The notes under the pieces were generated by a model. That model worked only from the letters and a program-made list of their open reading frames with translations, ran no database searches and had not been told where the DNA came from. From CAZFZT01 sp964523675 (GTDB lineage Bacteria > Planctomycetota > Phycisphaerae > Phycisphaerales > SM1A02), in assembly GCA_964523675.1 (NCBI GenBank), contig CAZFZT010000016.1, forward strand, positions 1 to 47,118: a DNA stretch of 47,118 bases, in the 5' to 3' direction. The position numbers were made by a program, and so were the translations under genes. Each line of letters begins with the position of its first letter. The stretch's first letter is position 1. Of the stretch, positions 34,177 to 42,459 are shown piece after piece.

Positions 34177-35034
34177 TTACGTCCATCCGATCGAGAAGAA
34201 CAGGACGGTGAACATCAGGTCTGCGATGATGATTGCGACGATCGTTTGCACGACGGTATTCGTGGTGGCCCGGCCGACGCCTGCTGCGCCACCGGTGACT
34301 TTGAGCCCGTTGTGACAGGCGATGGCGCTGAGGATCAGGCCGAAGACACCGGCCTTGATCAGCCCTGTGAGGAAATCATTGAGTTCCAGCTGCGCGAGCG
34401 TATTGGACTTGTACAGTTCATACGGCACACCGAGGAAGCCGACGCCCATGACCCCGCCGAAGAACACAGCCGTAACATCGCCGATCACCGTGAGCAGGAC
34501 GAGACTGAACGTGGTGGCGAGCACGCGGGGCATGACGAGGAACCGGATCGGGTTGAGCGCATGCGCTTCGAGCGCTTCGATTTCTTCGTTGACCGCCATC
34601 GTTCCAAGTTCAGCGGAGATGGAGGCGCCGGCAAATCCGGTGAGCACGATCGCCGCGATGAGCGGGCCGAGTTCACGGAAGACGGCAATGCCGACGATGT
34701 TGGCGATCTTGTCCACCTGGCCGAACTCCGCGAGCGACGGCTTCATCTGAAGGGCGAGAATGAAGCCAATGCAAGCGCACACGAGCATGACAATGCCGAT
34801 CGAGCGCACGCCGACGCGCACCATCTGTGTTACGAGTGCGGTGCGACCGAGCCGAACGCGCCGTGTGAAGACGGCCCGGCTGAGCCACGTCAGCACATCC
34901 AGGAGCAGATACGACACGCCGCCGATCAGCGCGAAAGAGCGATTCCACAGTCCGCCCCAGATCGACATCAGCCGCAGCGGCAAGGCCGGCGGTGCAGGCG
35001 TCGATTGGCTTCGCGGGGCGGCGGTGTCAGGCAT
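34177..35034 (-). CDS. mlaE: MlaE/YrbE-type lipid ABC transporter permease
   Basis: A 285-residue inner-membrane permease of the MlaE family, which moves phospholipids between inner and outer membranes with an ATPase (MlaF), an MCE protein (MlaD) and a STAS protein (MlaB). It has an N-terminal amphipathic region, five to six helices, and the conserved ELGPLIAAIVLTGFAGASIS and AELGTMAVNEEIEAL segment. Later blocks are NPIRFLVMPRVLA and GLIKAGVFGLILSAIACHNG. MlaF and MlaD are not in the window. It lies about 60 bases after the STAS gene, on the same strand, so the STAS protein could serve as its MlaB-like partner. Confidence 0.93.
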   Translation of the reverse strand: MPDTAAPRSQSTPAPPALPLRLMSIWGGLWNRSFALIGGVSYLLLDVLTWLSRAVFTRRVRLGRTALVTQMVRVGVRSIGIVMLVCACIGFILALQMKPSLAEFGQVDKIANIVGIAVFRELGPLIAAIVLTGFAGASISAELGTMAVNEEIEALEAHALNPIRFLVMPRVLATTFSLVLLTVIGDVTAVFFGGVMGVGFLGVPYELYKSNTLAQLELNDFLTGLIKAGVFGLILSAIACHNGLKVTGGAAGVGRATTNTVVQTIVAIIIADLMFTVLFFSIGWT

Positions 35035-35058
35035 GGCGGGTCCGGGATGAACGCATCG

Positions 35059-35116
35059 AGGGTTCAGGGCATCGAGGCCTCAATGCTTTGAAGTCTTCAC
35101 GCCTTCATGCCTTCGT
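35059..35116. repeat. GGCATCGAGG / GCCTTCATG repeat at the STAS gene end
   Basis: GGCATCGAGGC-type units are followed by CGCCTTCATGCCTTCG. The latter encodes the last residues (EGMKA) and TGA stop of the STAS gene on the minus strand. Confidence 0.6.
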
Positions 35117-35453
35117 CCGGCGTGGCGACGATGGTGAAGATGGTGTCAAGTCGCGCGATTTCAAAGACGGACCGCACCTTGTCCTGCAGGCCGCAGAGCA
35201 CAAGCGTGGTTCCATCGCGCCGGGCGGCCTGCATGGTTTCGACAAGCGTCGCCACCCCGGAGGAATCCATGTACGGCACCTTGGACAGATCAACCACTAG
35301 CCGGGCGCAGCCGCGCAGCGCGGAGGCGAGGTGGTGGCGCAGCGATGGTGATCGGCTCAGATCCACCTCACCGATCGGCCGAATGATCGTCGCCTCACCA
35401 TCGGGGCATGACACAGTGGTGACTTCAACATCCAATTGATCAGCGTCATTCAT
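35097..35453 (-). CDS. STAS-domain anti-anti-sigma/MlaB-like protein
   Basis: A 118-residue single STAS domain. It carries the RsbV/SpoIIAA phosphorylation motif YMDSSGVATL, with candidate phosphoserine S64 (or S65). Such proteins bind an RsbW-type kinase and are inactivated by phosphorylation; MlaB proteins have the same fold and sit in the lipid transporter. Here the gene lies between an RsbW-like kinase gene and a MlaE-like permease gene, so either role, or a link between them, is possible. The final residues and stop come from a repeat. No convincing Shine-Dalgarno is seen. Confidence 0.88.
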   Translation of the reverse strand: MNDADQLDVEVTTVSCPDGEATIIRPIGEVDLSRSPSLRHHLASALRGCARLVVDLSKVPYMDSSGVATLVETMQAARRDGTTLVLCGLQDKVRSVFEIARLDTIFTIVATPDEGMKA

Positions 35454-35564
35454 GCTCGTTCGCGCTCCAGATGTAGCAGTCGGTCAACACGATTCATTCT
35501 TTGACGGCCCTTGACTATGGCAGGATACCCGCGATCGAAGCCACTGCAACAGCACGGCATCGCC

Positions 35565-36068
35565 TCAGGATGAAGCGGGCTTCGCTTGCGATGGATCAGC
35601 GGTATGAATGGTGATTGCCTGTGAATGCTCTTCAATGGGAACCTTCTTGCTCAACGTCACCCGCATGCCGCCTCCGTCTCGTCGTTCGTAGCGCACTTCG
35701 TCCATGACCTCGCGCATGATGTGTACGCCAAGGCCGCCCGGGCGAATCTCCTTCAGGTCGCGCGGTTGAATCGATTCTGGATCGACGGCATCGGCTCTGT
35801 CCTCGATCGTGATCCGGAGCTGCGCCGGTTGGGTTCCATCTTCAATTGCTGCGACCGTCATCCAGATTTTGCCATCCGGCCGCTGCTTGTAGCCGTGGTT
35901 GATGACATTGCACAGCGCTTCATCGACAGCGAGGGTGATCTGGGAGCAATGCGTTTCTGAGAATCCGAGCCGCCCTGCGACATTGCCCACCATGGCGCGG
36001 GCTCCGGCCAGAAGCCGCGGCTGACTGAGCATTTCGAGCTTCAGAAGCGGCGCGGAGTCGTCACTCAT
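35565..36068 (-). CDS. RsbW-like serine kinase / anti-sigma factor
   Basis: A 167-residue GHKL ATPase of the HATPase_c_2 type. Motifs are the N box AVDEALCNVINHGY, the G1-like DRADAVDP and the G2 lid GGLGVHIMREVMDEV. These kinases phosphorylate a STAS partner and sequester a sigma factor in partner-switching. The start at 36068 is chosen because AGGAGG lies 6 nt upstream and the protein then has family length. A long upstream open frame is antisense-like text. The ATG overlaps the end of the lipoprotein gene by 8 bases, suggesting coupling. No sigma factor gene is in the window. The basic C-terminal tail is an extension. Confidence 0.9.
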   Translation of the reverse strand: MSDDSAPLLKLEMLSQPRLLAGARAMVGNVAGRLGFSETHCSQITLAVDEALCNVINHGYKQRPDGKIWMTVAAIEDGTQPAQLRITIEDRADAVDPESIQPRDLKEIRPGGLGVHIMREVMDEVRYERRDGGGMRVTLSKKVPIEEHSQAITIHTADPSQAKPASS

Positions 36069-36492
36069 CGGCGCCTCCTGACTGAGCGGCGGTGCGGGCG
36101 TCACGTTCCGGACGTTGATCTCCGGCTGCTGAGCGTTCATCTTCGATCTGGGATCGGCGGTAGGCCTCGATCCATCTGTCAATCGCCTCATCGCGTTTGT
36201 ACCTCGGTGCAAAGTGGACGTAGCCATGCGTTTCGCCGGTCAGGCGTTCAAGAGCGGTGATCGCCACCATGCGCACAGCCGGATCTTCTGAATGGAGCTG
36301 TTCGATGATGCGGGGGACGGCTTCGAGATCGTGCTCGCGTGCAGCCCGCTCGATGGCATAGGCCCGCTCTGTCGGACTGGGGGAATCGAATGACGCGCGC
36401 AGCGGAGCCGGGCTACAACCGGTGGCGGTCGCCAATGTGACGGCGCACAGCCAGGCACAGCGCAGGGTCATCCAGGCCGGAGGGCGAACCAT
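36061..36492 (-). CDS. Small HEAT-repeat lipoprotein
   Basis: About 143 residues from the ATG at 36492. The signal sequence MTLRCAWLCAVTLATATGC has a plausible lipobox ending at Cys. It is followed by a HEAT-like region (AYAIERAAREHDLEAVPRII, SEDPAVRMVAITALERLTGE) and the segment THGYVHFAPRYKRDEAIDRW, common in planctomycete HEAT proteins. It is likely a periplasmic or outer-membrane-anchored protein. A TATGCT hexamer ends 7 nt before the chosen ATG, which supports this start over ATG 36471. It is the first gene of a probable four-gene unit with the RsbW-like, STAS and MlaE-like genes. Confidence 0.7.
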   Translation of the reverse strand: MVRPPAWMTLRCAWLCAVTLATATGCSPAPLRASFDSPSPTERAYAIERAAREHDLEAVPRIIEQLHSEDPAVRMVAITALERLTGETHGYVHFAPRYKRDEAIDRWIEAYRRSQIEDERSAAGDQRPERDARTAAQSGGADE

Positions 36493-36499
36493 GATGCAC

Positions 36500-36505
36500 A
36501 GCATA
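36500..36505 (-). promoter_or_regulatory. -10-like TATGCT before the lipoprotein gene
   Basis: On the minus strand TATGCT ends 7 nt before the ATG at 36492, the leaderless spacing seen at other genes here. Confidence 0.35.
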
Positions 36506-36786
36506 CAGCCGATGGAGCCATTCCATGCTGCAACCCGCTGCGGAGGGCCTGCGTACCCCTCTCGACCCGAAGTCGCAGCGGCAACTGTGTCATTGACATG
36601 CTCCATGCGGTGCGGTACCTTTCGGGTTTCGTGCCTATGGCACTGCATGATGCGTTTCTGGCTCCAGATGACCAAAGCCATGGACCCAGCGACGAGCGAA
36701 CAACAAACCGCCCTTTCCTTACGATTGCAGGACCGCCCGCACCTGAGGCGAGCCAATCAGATCGGATGAGCAGGAGACGATCGACG

Positions 36787-39018
36787 ATGATGACCCGCCC
36801 CTTCAGCCCCTCTCGCAGCCCCAGAACCTCGCGTTTCGGCCGACCGCTCCGTCGCGCCACGTCCACCGCGCTCACGCTGGCGGCTCTCTCGCTCGGCATC
36901 GCGCCATTGCCCTTGCTGAGCAATGCGTCCTTCGCCCAGCAAGAGGAGCGGGCCCTGGATCAGACGCCGACTCAACTGCTCGACAACTTCGCTCACTACA
37001 CCTTCATTGCCCGGCCGGACCTTGCCGCAGCGTATGGACAGAAGCTCATCGATTCCGGAATCACTGCGGCTGAGCTCGTGGTTCTTCTGGACGAAGGAAC
37101 GGTTGCTCGCGATCGCATCGAGTCGGCCATTGCTCGCGGCCTGACCATGCCGGAGTTGGAAGAAGTCGCAGCGGAACTCGGTCGCCTGCTCGGACAGGGG
37201 CGCATCGACCTGGCTCGAGACGTCGAGCGCATCGACGAAGCCATCGAATGGCTCACCGGCACGCTTCGTCAGCAGCGGCTGGCGCAGAGGCGGCTGCAGG
37301 AGGCAGGCGAATACGCAATCCCCGCGCTGCTTCGACAGATCACCGACGGCCGTGATGCCCGGCTGCGCACCCGCGCCGCTGAAATGCTTCGCGAGATCGG
37401 CCTGCCCGCCGTGATGCCGCTGGCTGAAGCTCTGAATGAAATCGGTGACGCCGCAGCGCAGCGCGCTGTCTGCGATATTCTCGGCGACGTCGGCTACCCC
37501 CATGCCGCTCCCTTCCTTATGGAACTGCTCGGCAAGCCCGCCACGCCGACTCAGGCACGCGAGGCCGCCACCCGGGCCCTCTCGCGCATGAATGTGCGGG
37601 AGAGCGATCTCTCAAACGCATACACAGCCGTCGCGCGGGACTTCTTCAACGACGCGCAGTACCTCATTCCATACCCCGACGAAGCCACCAACAATATGTG
37701 GCGGTACGACCGCACGGGCCTTGCGCCCTCGGCCATTTCCACCGAGATTTTCGGCCGGGTCATGGCCATGCGCTTTGCCTCCAAGGCGATCGACCTTAAT
37801 GAATCAAATGCCGATGCGCTCGCACTCTTTGTCGCGGCCAACCTCAAACGCGAGAATGACATGCCCGCAGGCGGCTATGACCCCGTCTATGGCGAGTTGA
37901 ACTACAGCCCGGCGTTCTATGCCACGATCTTCGGAACCAGCACCTGCCTGAACGTGCTGGGCATGGCAATCGACAACGGTGACACGCCGCTGGTGCGCGA
38001 CGCCATTGCCGCTCTCGCCCAGACCACCGGCGGCTCGAACCTGTTCACCTATGGCGGAGACCGCGAGCCACTCCTTGAGGCCCTGCAATACCCCGACCGC
38101 CGTGTTCAATATGAGGCAGCCCTCACGCTCGGCCGCGCACTTCCGCAGCAGAGCTTCCCCGGCGACTTCTCGGTGGTATCCATTCTTGCCTCAGCGGTGC
38201 GCACCGGCGATGAACTCTTCGCGATGATTGCAGGCGAAAGCGCGGAAGACCGCGCGGAACTCGCCCATCGTCTCGAACCTCTCAATTTCAACATCGTCGG
38301 CAGCGAAGGGAATCTCGCTGCACTTCGTGACGCTGCCGATCACGCCATCGGTATTGACCTGATCGTCGTTCGCATGCGCAGCGCTGAGGCCACCTATGAA
38401 ATGGTCGAGAATCTCCGCCGCATGCCCAAGACGTCGATCGCGCCGATTCTCGTTCTGGTCGATCAGGCCGACCTGCCCAGCGTCCGCACCGAATATCGTC
38501 GCAATTCCAACGTTGCCGTTGGAAGGCCGGCGGTTTCGGACGAAGCGTTCAATACCATCATCGAGACGCTGCTCGAACGATCGGCCGGCGTTCGCATCGG
38601 CGAGGCAGAAGCCGAGGTCTATGCCATCGAATCGCTCGGCGCACTGCGCGACATCGCGATCTCCGGATCGACCTCCTATGACATTCGTGATGCAGAGATC
38701 GCCCTGCTCGATGCGCTCTTCCTTCGCAGCGGCGGTACGCGACTGACAGTTGCGGAGATTCTCGCGATGATCGACTCAGCAAGGGCTCAGCAGGCGATCT
38801 TCGATGCGGCCTTCTCTGCAGATGAGTTCGAACAGGTCGCACTGCTTGATTCTGCTGCCCAGTCGGTGAAGCGATTTGGAAATCATCTGCTCGATCATCA
38901 GGTTGCAGCGTTGACCGATCTTGTTGCTGATGCGGAAGGCGATGTCTCCGAAGCGGCTGCCCGGCTGCACGGAGCGCTCAACCTGCCCACGAGCGCTGCG
39001 ATCAAACTGATTCCTTGA
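36787..39018 (+). CDS. Exported HEAT-repeat protein with degenerate receiver-like domain
   Basis: About 743 residues. The start is uncertain: ATG 36787 has AGGAG 11 nt upstream, and ATG 36766 is an alternative. The signal peptide has a long basic n-region, then TALTLAALSLGIAPLPLL and a likely cleavage at SFA-QQ. Residues about 60-280 are helical HEAT-like repeats (AIPALLRQITDGRDARLRTR, AAEMLREIGLPAVMPLAEAL). Near residues 470-600 there is a CheY-like alpha/beta pattern (FAMIAGESAEDRAELAHRLE, IDLIVVRMRS, PILVLVDQADLP, VAVGRPAV). The acidic pocket and phospho-Asp are replaced and the conserved Lys is Arg. Function is unknown. Confidence 0.78.
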   Translation: MMTRPFSPSRSPRTSRFGRPLRRATSTALTLAALSLGIAPLPLLSNASFAQQEERALDQTPTQLLDNFAHYTFIARPDLAAAYGQKLIDSGITAAELVVLLDEGTVARDRIESAIARGLTMPELEEVAAELGRLLGQGRIDLARDVERIDEAIEWLTGTLRQQRLAQRRLQEAGEYAIPALLRQITDGRDARLRTRAAEMLREIGLPAVMPLAEALNEIGDAAAQRAVCDILGDVGYPHAAPFLMELLGKPATPTQAREAATRALSRMNVRESDLSNAYTAVARDFFNDAQYLIPYPDEATNNMWRYDRTGLAPSAISTEIFGRVMAMRFASKAIDLNESNADALALFVAANLKRENDMPAGGYDPVYGELNYSPAFYATIFGTSTCLNVLGMAIDNGDTPLVRDAIAALAQTTGGSNLFTYGGDREPLLEALQYPDRRVQYEAALTLGRALPQQSFPGDFSVVSILASAVRTGDELFAMIAGESAEDRAELAHRLEPLNFNIVGSEGNLAALRDAADHAIGIDLIVVRMRSAEATYEMVENLRRMPKTSIAPILVLVDQADLPSVRTEYRRNSNVAVGRPAVSDEAFNTIIETLLERSAGVRIGEAEAEVYAIESLGALRDIAISGSTSYDIRDAEIALLDALFLRSGGTRLTVAEILAMIDSARAQQAIFDAAFSADEFEQVALLDSAAQSVKRFGNHLLDHQVAALTDLVADAEGDVSEAAARLHGALNLPTSAAIKLIP

Positions 39019-39086
39019 AGCGCACATGGAGGGCTGTGCCGCTCGCCGCCTCACCGCCGAGCCGCGCCTAGACTTCCCGCGTTTTC

Positions 39087-39159
39087 GCCACCCTAGCTCA
39101 GCCGGTAGAGCGGAGCTTTCGTAAAGCTCAGGTCAGGGGTTCGAGTCCCCTGGGTGGCT
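39087..39159 (+). tRNA. tRNA-Thr (anticodon CGT)
   Basis: A complete cloverleaf. The acceptor is GCCACCC/GGGTGGC with discriminator T. The anticodon stem is GAGCT/AGCTC with loop TTCGTAA, anticodon CGT at 39120-39122. The T arm is AGGGG-TTCGAGT-CCCCT. It reads ACG codons. CCA is not encoded. A TAGACT -10-like hexamer lies at 39069-39074 without a clear -35. No T-tract hairpin follows; the repeat array begins 13 bases later. Confidence 0.97.
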
Positions 39160-39171
39160 CTTTCCTAGGCA

Positions 39172-39241
39172 TGAAGGCACGAAGGCACGAAGGCACGAAG
39201 GGAACAGCCAAGAGCCAACAGCCAAGAGCCAAGAGCGAAGG
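39172..39241. repeat. AAGGCACG octamers followed by CAGCCAA/GAGCCAA heptamers
   Basis: Three AAGGCACG units (period 8) run into ACAGCCAAGAGCC units (period 7). They sit between tRNA-Thr and the end of the coiled-coil gene. The same two-part design recurs at 40035-40083. Confidence 0.85.
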
Positions 39242-39245
39242 CTCT

Positions 39246-39962
39246 TCACTCCATCTCTTCAAATCCCGACGGTCGATCTGCTTCGCCGATCCAACTCGCG
39301 CTGTAGCGTTGGCCATCCTCATCGAAGCCGATCAACCTGCCGCGCCATGTGAGGAAGCCACCCGCGCCGATCTTGTCGAGCATGCCGGAGAAATCGCGCT
39401 GCGTTTCGAGGATCACCGGTCGCTCGCCGTCCCAACCGTAGATGATCTGCCGCGCATCGATGGCTTCGCGCCGTAGTCGTGTCGCCTGTCCGGCCAGCCG
39501 AGTGGCTTCACTGCGTTCATCCCGCGCGAGACTAAACAGGTTCTGTCGATCTCTATGATTTGTCTTGGCATTGCCTCTGAATGCCGTCGTTCCTTCAGGG
39601 ATCCGGCTGCGCTGTTTTTCATACTCCGCAGCGCGCTCCTCATGCACCGCCGCCTGCTTCTCTAACTCCTCCGCCTGCCTGACCTTCTCCTGATCGATCG
39701 GCATTGCCACGATGCGCGTGATCTGCATCACGCGATCCGGCCCGCTTTCGTTACCATCGTCCGCCTGCGCTTCCTCACTTCCTTCAAGCAGCGCCAATCG
39801 CTCGCGAAGCCGATCATTCTCCGTCTCCAGCGCCTCCACGCGCTCCTCAAGCAGCGCGATCCGCTCCAGCATCAACTCAACCAGCGTTTCTAGTCGTCCT
39901 CTGTCATCGGCTACCACTTGCGATCCAGCCAACAACACCGCCGAAAGAACGAAAGCAACCAT
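39246..39962 (-). CDS. Secreted coiled-coil protein, 238 aa
   Basis: Not a recognised family. A signal peptide (VAFVLSAVLLAGSQVVA) is followed by a strong leucine-heptad coiled coil (about 22-62, LETLVELMLERIALLEERVE). Then come an acidic linker, a second charged helix and a C-terminal beta-rich segment (GFLTWRGRLIGFDEDGQRYS). The start has AAGGAGG 7 nt upstream, and TACACT at 40009-40004 (minus) could be its -10, giving a leader of about 35 nt. It is likely periplasmic or surface-exposed and oligomeric. Its stop codon sits at the edge of the repeat array. Confidence 0.75.
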   Translation of the reverse strand: MVAFVLSAVLLAGSQVVADDRGRLETLVELMLERIALLEERVEALETENDRLRERLALLEGSEEAQADDGNESGPDRVMQITRIVAMPIDQEKVRQAEELEKQAAVHEERAAEYEKQRSRIPEGTTAFRGNAKTNHRDRQNLFSLARDERSEATRLAGQATRLRREAIDARQIIYGWDGERPVILETQRDFSGMLDKIGAGGFLTWRGRLIGFDEDGQRYSASWIGEADRPSGFEEME

Positions 39963-40034
39963 ACGAATCCTCCTTCACAAATCGAGATTCCCGTTGAGCT
40001 GGGAGTGTAACAGAAGGGGGGAGGGGGGAGGGCG

Positions 40035-40083
40035 AGGCACGAAGGCACGGAGGGTACAGCCGACGGCCGACAGCCGACAGCCG
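40035..40083. repeat. GGCACGAA octamers followed by CAGCCGA heptamers
   Basis: GGCACGAAGGCACGGAGG-type units are followed by four CAGCCGA/CGGCCGA units. The same two-part arrangement as at 39172-39241, with a different heptamer. Confidence 0.8.
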
Positions 40084-40135
40084 AATTCTGCCACCTTACA
40101 CCTTTCGCCGCAGTCTGCCCGCGATGCAATTGCGC

Positions 40136-40906
40136 CTACGGACAGTTCCCCCATGCGCCGAGCAGTTGGAGCAAGTCGGGAACGCCGACGTTGTCATCGC
40201 CGTCAAGGTCAGCGGGATGGCCGGCGTTGGGTCCCCATGCGCCGAGCAACACAAGCAGGTCTGGAACGCCAACCGTGCCGGACCCGGTGAGGTCGCCCGT
40301 ACAGGTAGCACTCACCGAAACATTGTCATAGGACACCTGCTCCGGCCCGTTGCGGTAGTCGGTGAGCAGATCCAGCGCAGTCACATCACTCAGAACAGCA
40401 AGCATCTCCGCTTGTGTCGGCGGCAAGCCGGTGTTAATATTGAACCAACCCGCCGTCTCAGTCAACACCATGTTGCGATGATGCCATTGGTTCACTGGCG
40501 AAGGGTTCGACAACTGATACCCCAGCGTCATGCCGCCGCCGTGAAGTTCGACCTGCCAACTGAAGTTGGTCGGGTTGCTCAGCGTATTCGTTCTGATGTC
40601 GAAGCTCAGCGTGCCGGCGTAATACGCGCTCAAATCCCCAAGAAACGCAGCCGGCGCATTGACGAAATCCACGAAGCCCGCACCGACTTCGTTGTAGAGC
40701 ATATAGCCGTCGGGATTGCCGCCCGTTTCCACCCAAATCACAGAAGAATTGGCATCGCTGCCCGGCAGTTTCGACCAGCCCTCAGTGTCGGCGTCGAACG
40801 TGCTGATGATGGAGCCGAATGCCGAAGCACCCAACAGTAAAGAAGCGGCAATCGCAGCGCAAGCGCCCTTCAACGCGGTGTGATGTACGAACGTCGTGTG
40901 ATCCAT
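40136..40906 (-). CDS. Secreted laminin-B-like protein with dockerin-like tail
   Basis: A 256-residue exported protein. The signal peptide AAIAASLLLGASAFG is followed by a domain with the pattern of a laminin B (domain IV) fold: STFDADTEGWS, GGNPDGYMLYNEV, AAFLGDLSAYYAGTLSFDIR, then SYDNVSV at the end. Such domains are carbohydrate-binding-like jelly rolls. The final 55 residues are two dockerin-like halves (GDLTGSGTVGVPDLLVLLGA, ADLDGDDNVGVPDLLQLLGA). The start has AAGGAGGAG upstream at good spacing. It is the third dockerin-tailed secreted protein in the window and is likely exposed on the cell surface. Confidence 0.82.
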   Translation of the reverse strand: MDHTTFVHHTALKGACAAIAASLLLGASAFGSIISTFDADTEGWSKLPGSDANSSVIWVETGGNPDGYMLYNEVGAGFVDFVNAPAAFLGDLSAYYAGTLSFDIRTNTLSNPTNFSWQVELHGGGMTLGYQLSNPSPVNQWHHRNMVLTETAGWFNINTGLPPTQAEMLAVLSDVTALDLLTDYRNGPEQVSYDNVSVSATCTGDLTGSGTVGVPDLLVLLGAWGPNAGHPADLDGDDNVGVPDLLQLLGAWGNCP

Positions 40907-41050
40907 GAATCTCCTCCTTACGGGTGGGAGCGTAGAAGCCAGAAGCCAAAGATATAGAGACAGCCGGAGTCCTCGGCATCCTAACGCGGCCGCGTGGGAG
41001 ATGGAAGGAAAAAATGGGGCATCGATTCGGGGGGCGTGAGTGCATGTTTC

Positions 41051-41165
41051 GTCATTCCGGCGCAGGCGGGAGTCCGGAGGGTTGCGCGTTGGTGGTTCGA
41101 GTGCATGCGGCGGTTCGTGTGCTCGTTGCGCTGCCGCTGGATGCCCGCTTGCGCGGGCATGACGG
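41051..41165. repeat. REP-like palindromic element
   Basis: The left arm GTCATTCCGGCGCAGGCGGG (41051-41070) and right arm, centred on ATGCCCGCTTGCGCGGGCAT (41140-41159), are inverted relatives about 65 bases apart. The right arm is itself a perfect 8-bp hairpin with a TTGC loop. This resembles the CATTCCCGCGCAAGCGGG repeat common in many proteobacterial genomes. Confidence 0.8.
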
Positions 41166-41261
41166 CGTCTGCTTCCGGTGCGGTGGATGGCCGGTTGTAT
41201 CGCAGCCGAGTTACTCTCATCCTTACAGTGAAGAGCAACACGCCACTGGCGAATGATCCAT

Positions 41262-41267
41262 TACGAT
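41262..41267 (+). promoter_or_regulatory. -10-like TACGAT, leaderless spacing before the aminotransferase
   Basis: TACGAT ends 7 nt before the ATG at 41275. The context closely resembles that of paaN. Confidence 0.5.
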
Positions 41268-41274
41268 ATGGTGC

Positions 41275-42459
41275 ATGAGTGATTCCTCCGCGAGTGCGCC
41301 GCTTCGTTCTCTTGTCGCCGATCGCCTCGCCCCGTTCGGCTCGACCATCTTCAGCGAGATGAGTCGGCTCGCGCTGGCTCACGATGCGATCAATCTCGGC
41401 CAGGGGTTTCCCAACTTTGATGGGCCGGCGTTTATCAAGGACGCTGCAGCGAAGGCGATGCGCGATGGGCACAACCAGTACGCGCGGAGTTTCGGCGTGC
41501 CGGAACTCAATCGCGCGATCGCGAAACGCTTCAAGAAGGACAGCGGCGTTGCGGTCGATCCTGATCGTGAAGTCACCGTGACGTCCGGTTGCACCGAAGC
41601 ATTGGCGGCGGCGTTTCTCGGGCTTTTCAATCCTGGCGATGAAGTCATTGTCTTTGAACCGTTCTACGATTCGTACCGCGCGTGCATTTCCATGGCAGGG
41701 GCCGTGCCGAGATTCATCACGCTTGCGCCGCCGCACTTCGCGCTCCATGAACAGGCCCTGCGGCAGGCGTTCACCAGCAAGACGCGGGCAATTCTGCTGA
41801 ACACGCCGCACAACCCCACGGGTAAGGTGTTCTCGCGCGATGAGCTGCAATTGATCGCTTCGCTGTGCAAAGAGCACGATGCAATTGCGATCACGGATGA
41901 GGTGTACGAGCACCTGGTCTTTGAAGGTGAGCACATTCGCCTGGCAACGCTTGATGGCATGCAGGAGCGCACGCTGACGTTGTCATCGCTGGGCAAGACG
42001 TTCTCGCTCACCGGCTGGAAGATCGGCTGGGCGATCGGCCCCCCACACATTACAGCAGGAGTACGAGCAGCGCACCAGTTTCTCACGTTCGCCACGGCTA
42101 CGCCGTTGCAACATGCGGCCGCTGCGGCGCTTGAGGCACCGGATTCGTACTTCGTTGAACTGCGCGATCAGTATAAGCGCAGGCGTGATCTGCTGATTGA
42201 CGGCCTTGCGCGAGTTGGCTTCAACGTGTTCCCGCCCGGGGGCACGTACTTCGTGCTTGCCGATCACACGCCGTTCGGCTTCAGCGATGATGTGTCATTT
42301 TGCAAGCACCTGATCGAAGATATCGGCGTGGCGGCGATTCCGCCTTCGTTCTTCTATAGCGATCCGGCTGCCGGAAAAGCGCTGGTCCGATTCGCGTTCT
42401 GCAAGACGGAAGAAATGCTGCGCGAAGCGGTGGGCAGAATGGCGGCCCTTGCAGGTTGA
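41275..42459 (+). CDS. Class I/II PLP aminotransferase (kynurenine/methionine aminotransferase-like)
   Basis: A 394-residue fold-type I aminotransferase. It has the INLGQGFPNFDGP motif of the kynurenine-oxoglutarate and methionine aminotransferase group (KAT/YbdL-like). The NPTG motif is NTPHNPTGKVF. ITDEVYEHLVF carries the PLP Asp and Tyr, and the Schiff-base lysine is K241 in SLGKTFSLTGWKIGW. The C-terminal substrate-carboxylate Arg is in LVRFAFCK. It transaminates methionine, aromatic or kynurenine-type amino acids with a 2-oxoacid. There is no pathway context in the neighbours. A downstream gene remnant begins about 130 bases on. Confidence 0.93.
   Translation: MSDSSASAPLRSLVADRLAPFGSTIFSEMSRLALAHDAINLGQGFPNFDGPAFIKDAAAKAMRDGHNQYARSFGVPELNRAIAKRFKKDSGVAVDPDREVTVTSGCTEALAAAFLGLFNPGDEVIVFEPFYDSYRACISMAGAVPRFITLAPPHFALHEQALRQAFTSKTRAILLNTPHNPTGKVFSRDELQLIASLCKEHDAIAITDEVYEHLVFEGEHIRLATLDGMQERTLTLSSLGKTFSLTGWKIGWAIGPPHITAGVRAAHQFLTFATATPLQHAAAAALEAPDSYFVELRDQYKRRRDLLIDGLARVGFNVFPPGGTYFVLADHTPFGFSDDVSFCKHLIEDIGVAAIPPSFFYSDPAAGKALVRFAFCKTEEMLREAVGRMAALAG

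Larger units (their letters stand above)
40907..41274. other. 368-base stretch: leader of the laminin-B gene, REP-like palindrome and aminotransferase promoter
   Basis: The left end carries the minus-strand Shine-Dalgarno and a TATAT-containing -10-like region for the secreted gene. The middle has a palindromic element (41051-41165), and the right end has TACGAT for the aminotransferase. No gene is seen. Confidence 0.55.

Noticed and set aside
41140..41159. Attachment site or integron-like recombination site
   Set aside because: There is no integrase or cassette structure nearby. The sequence matches a REP-like hairpin better.
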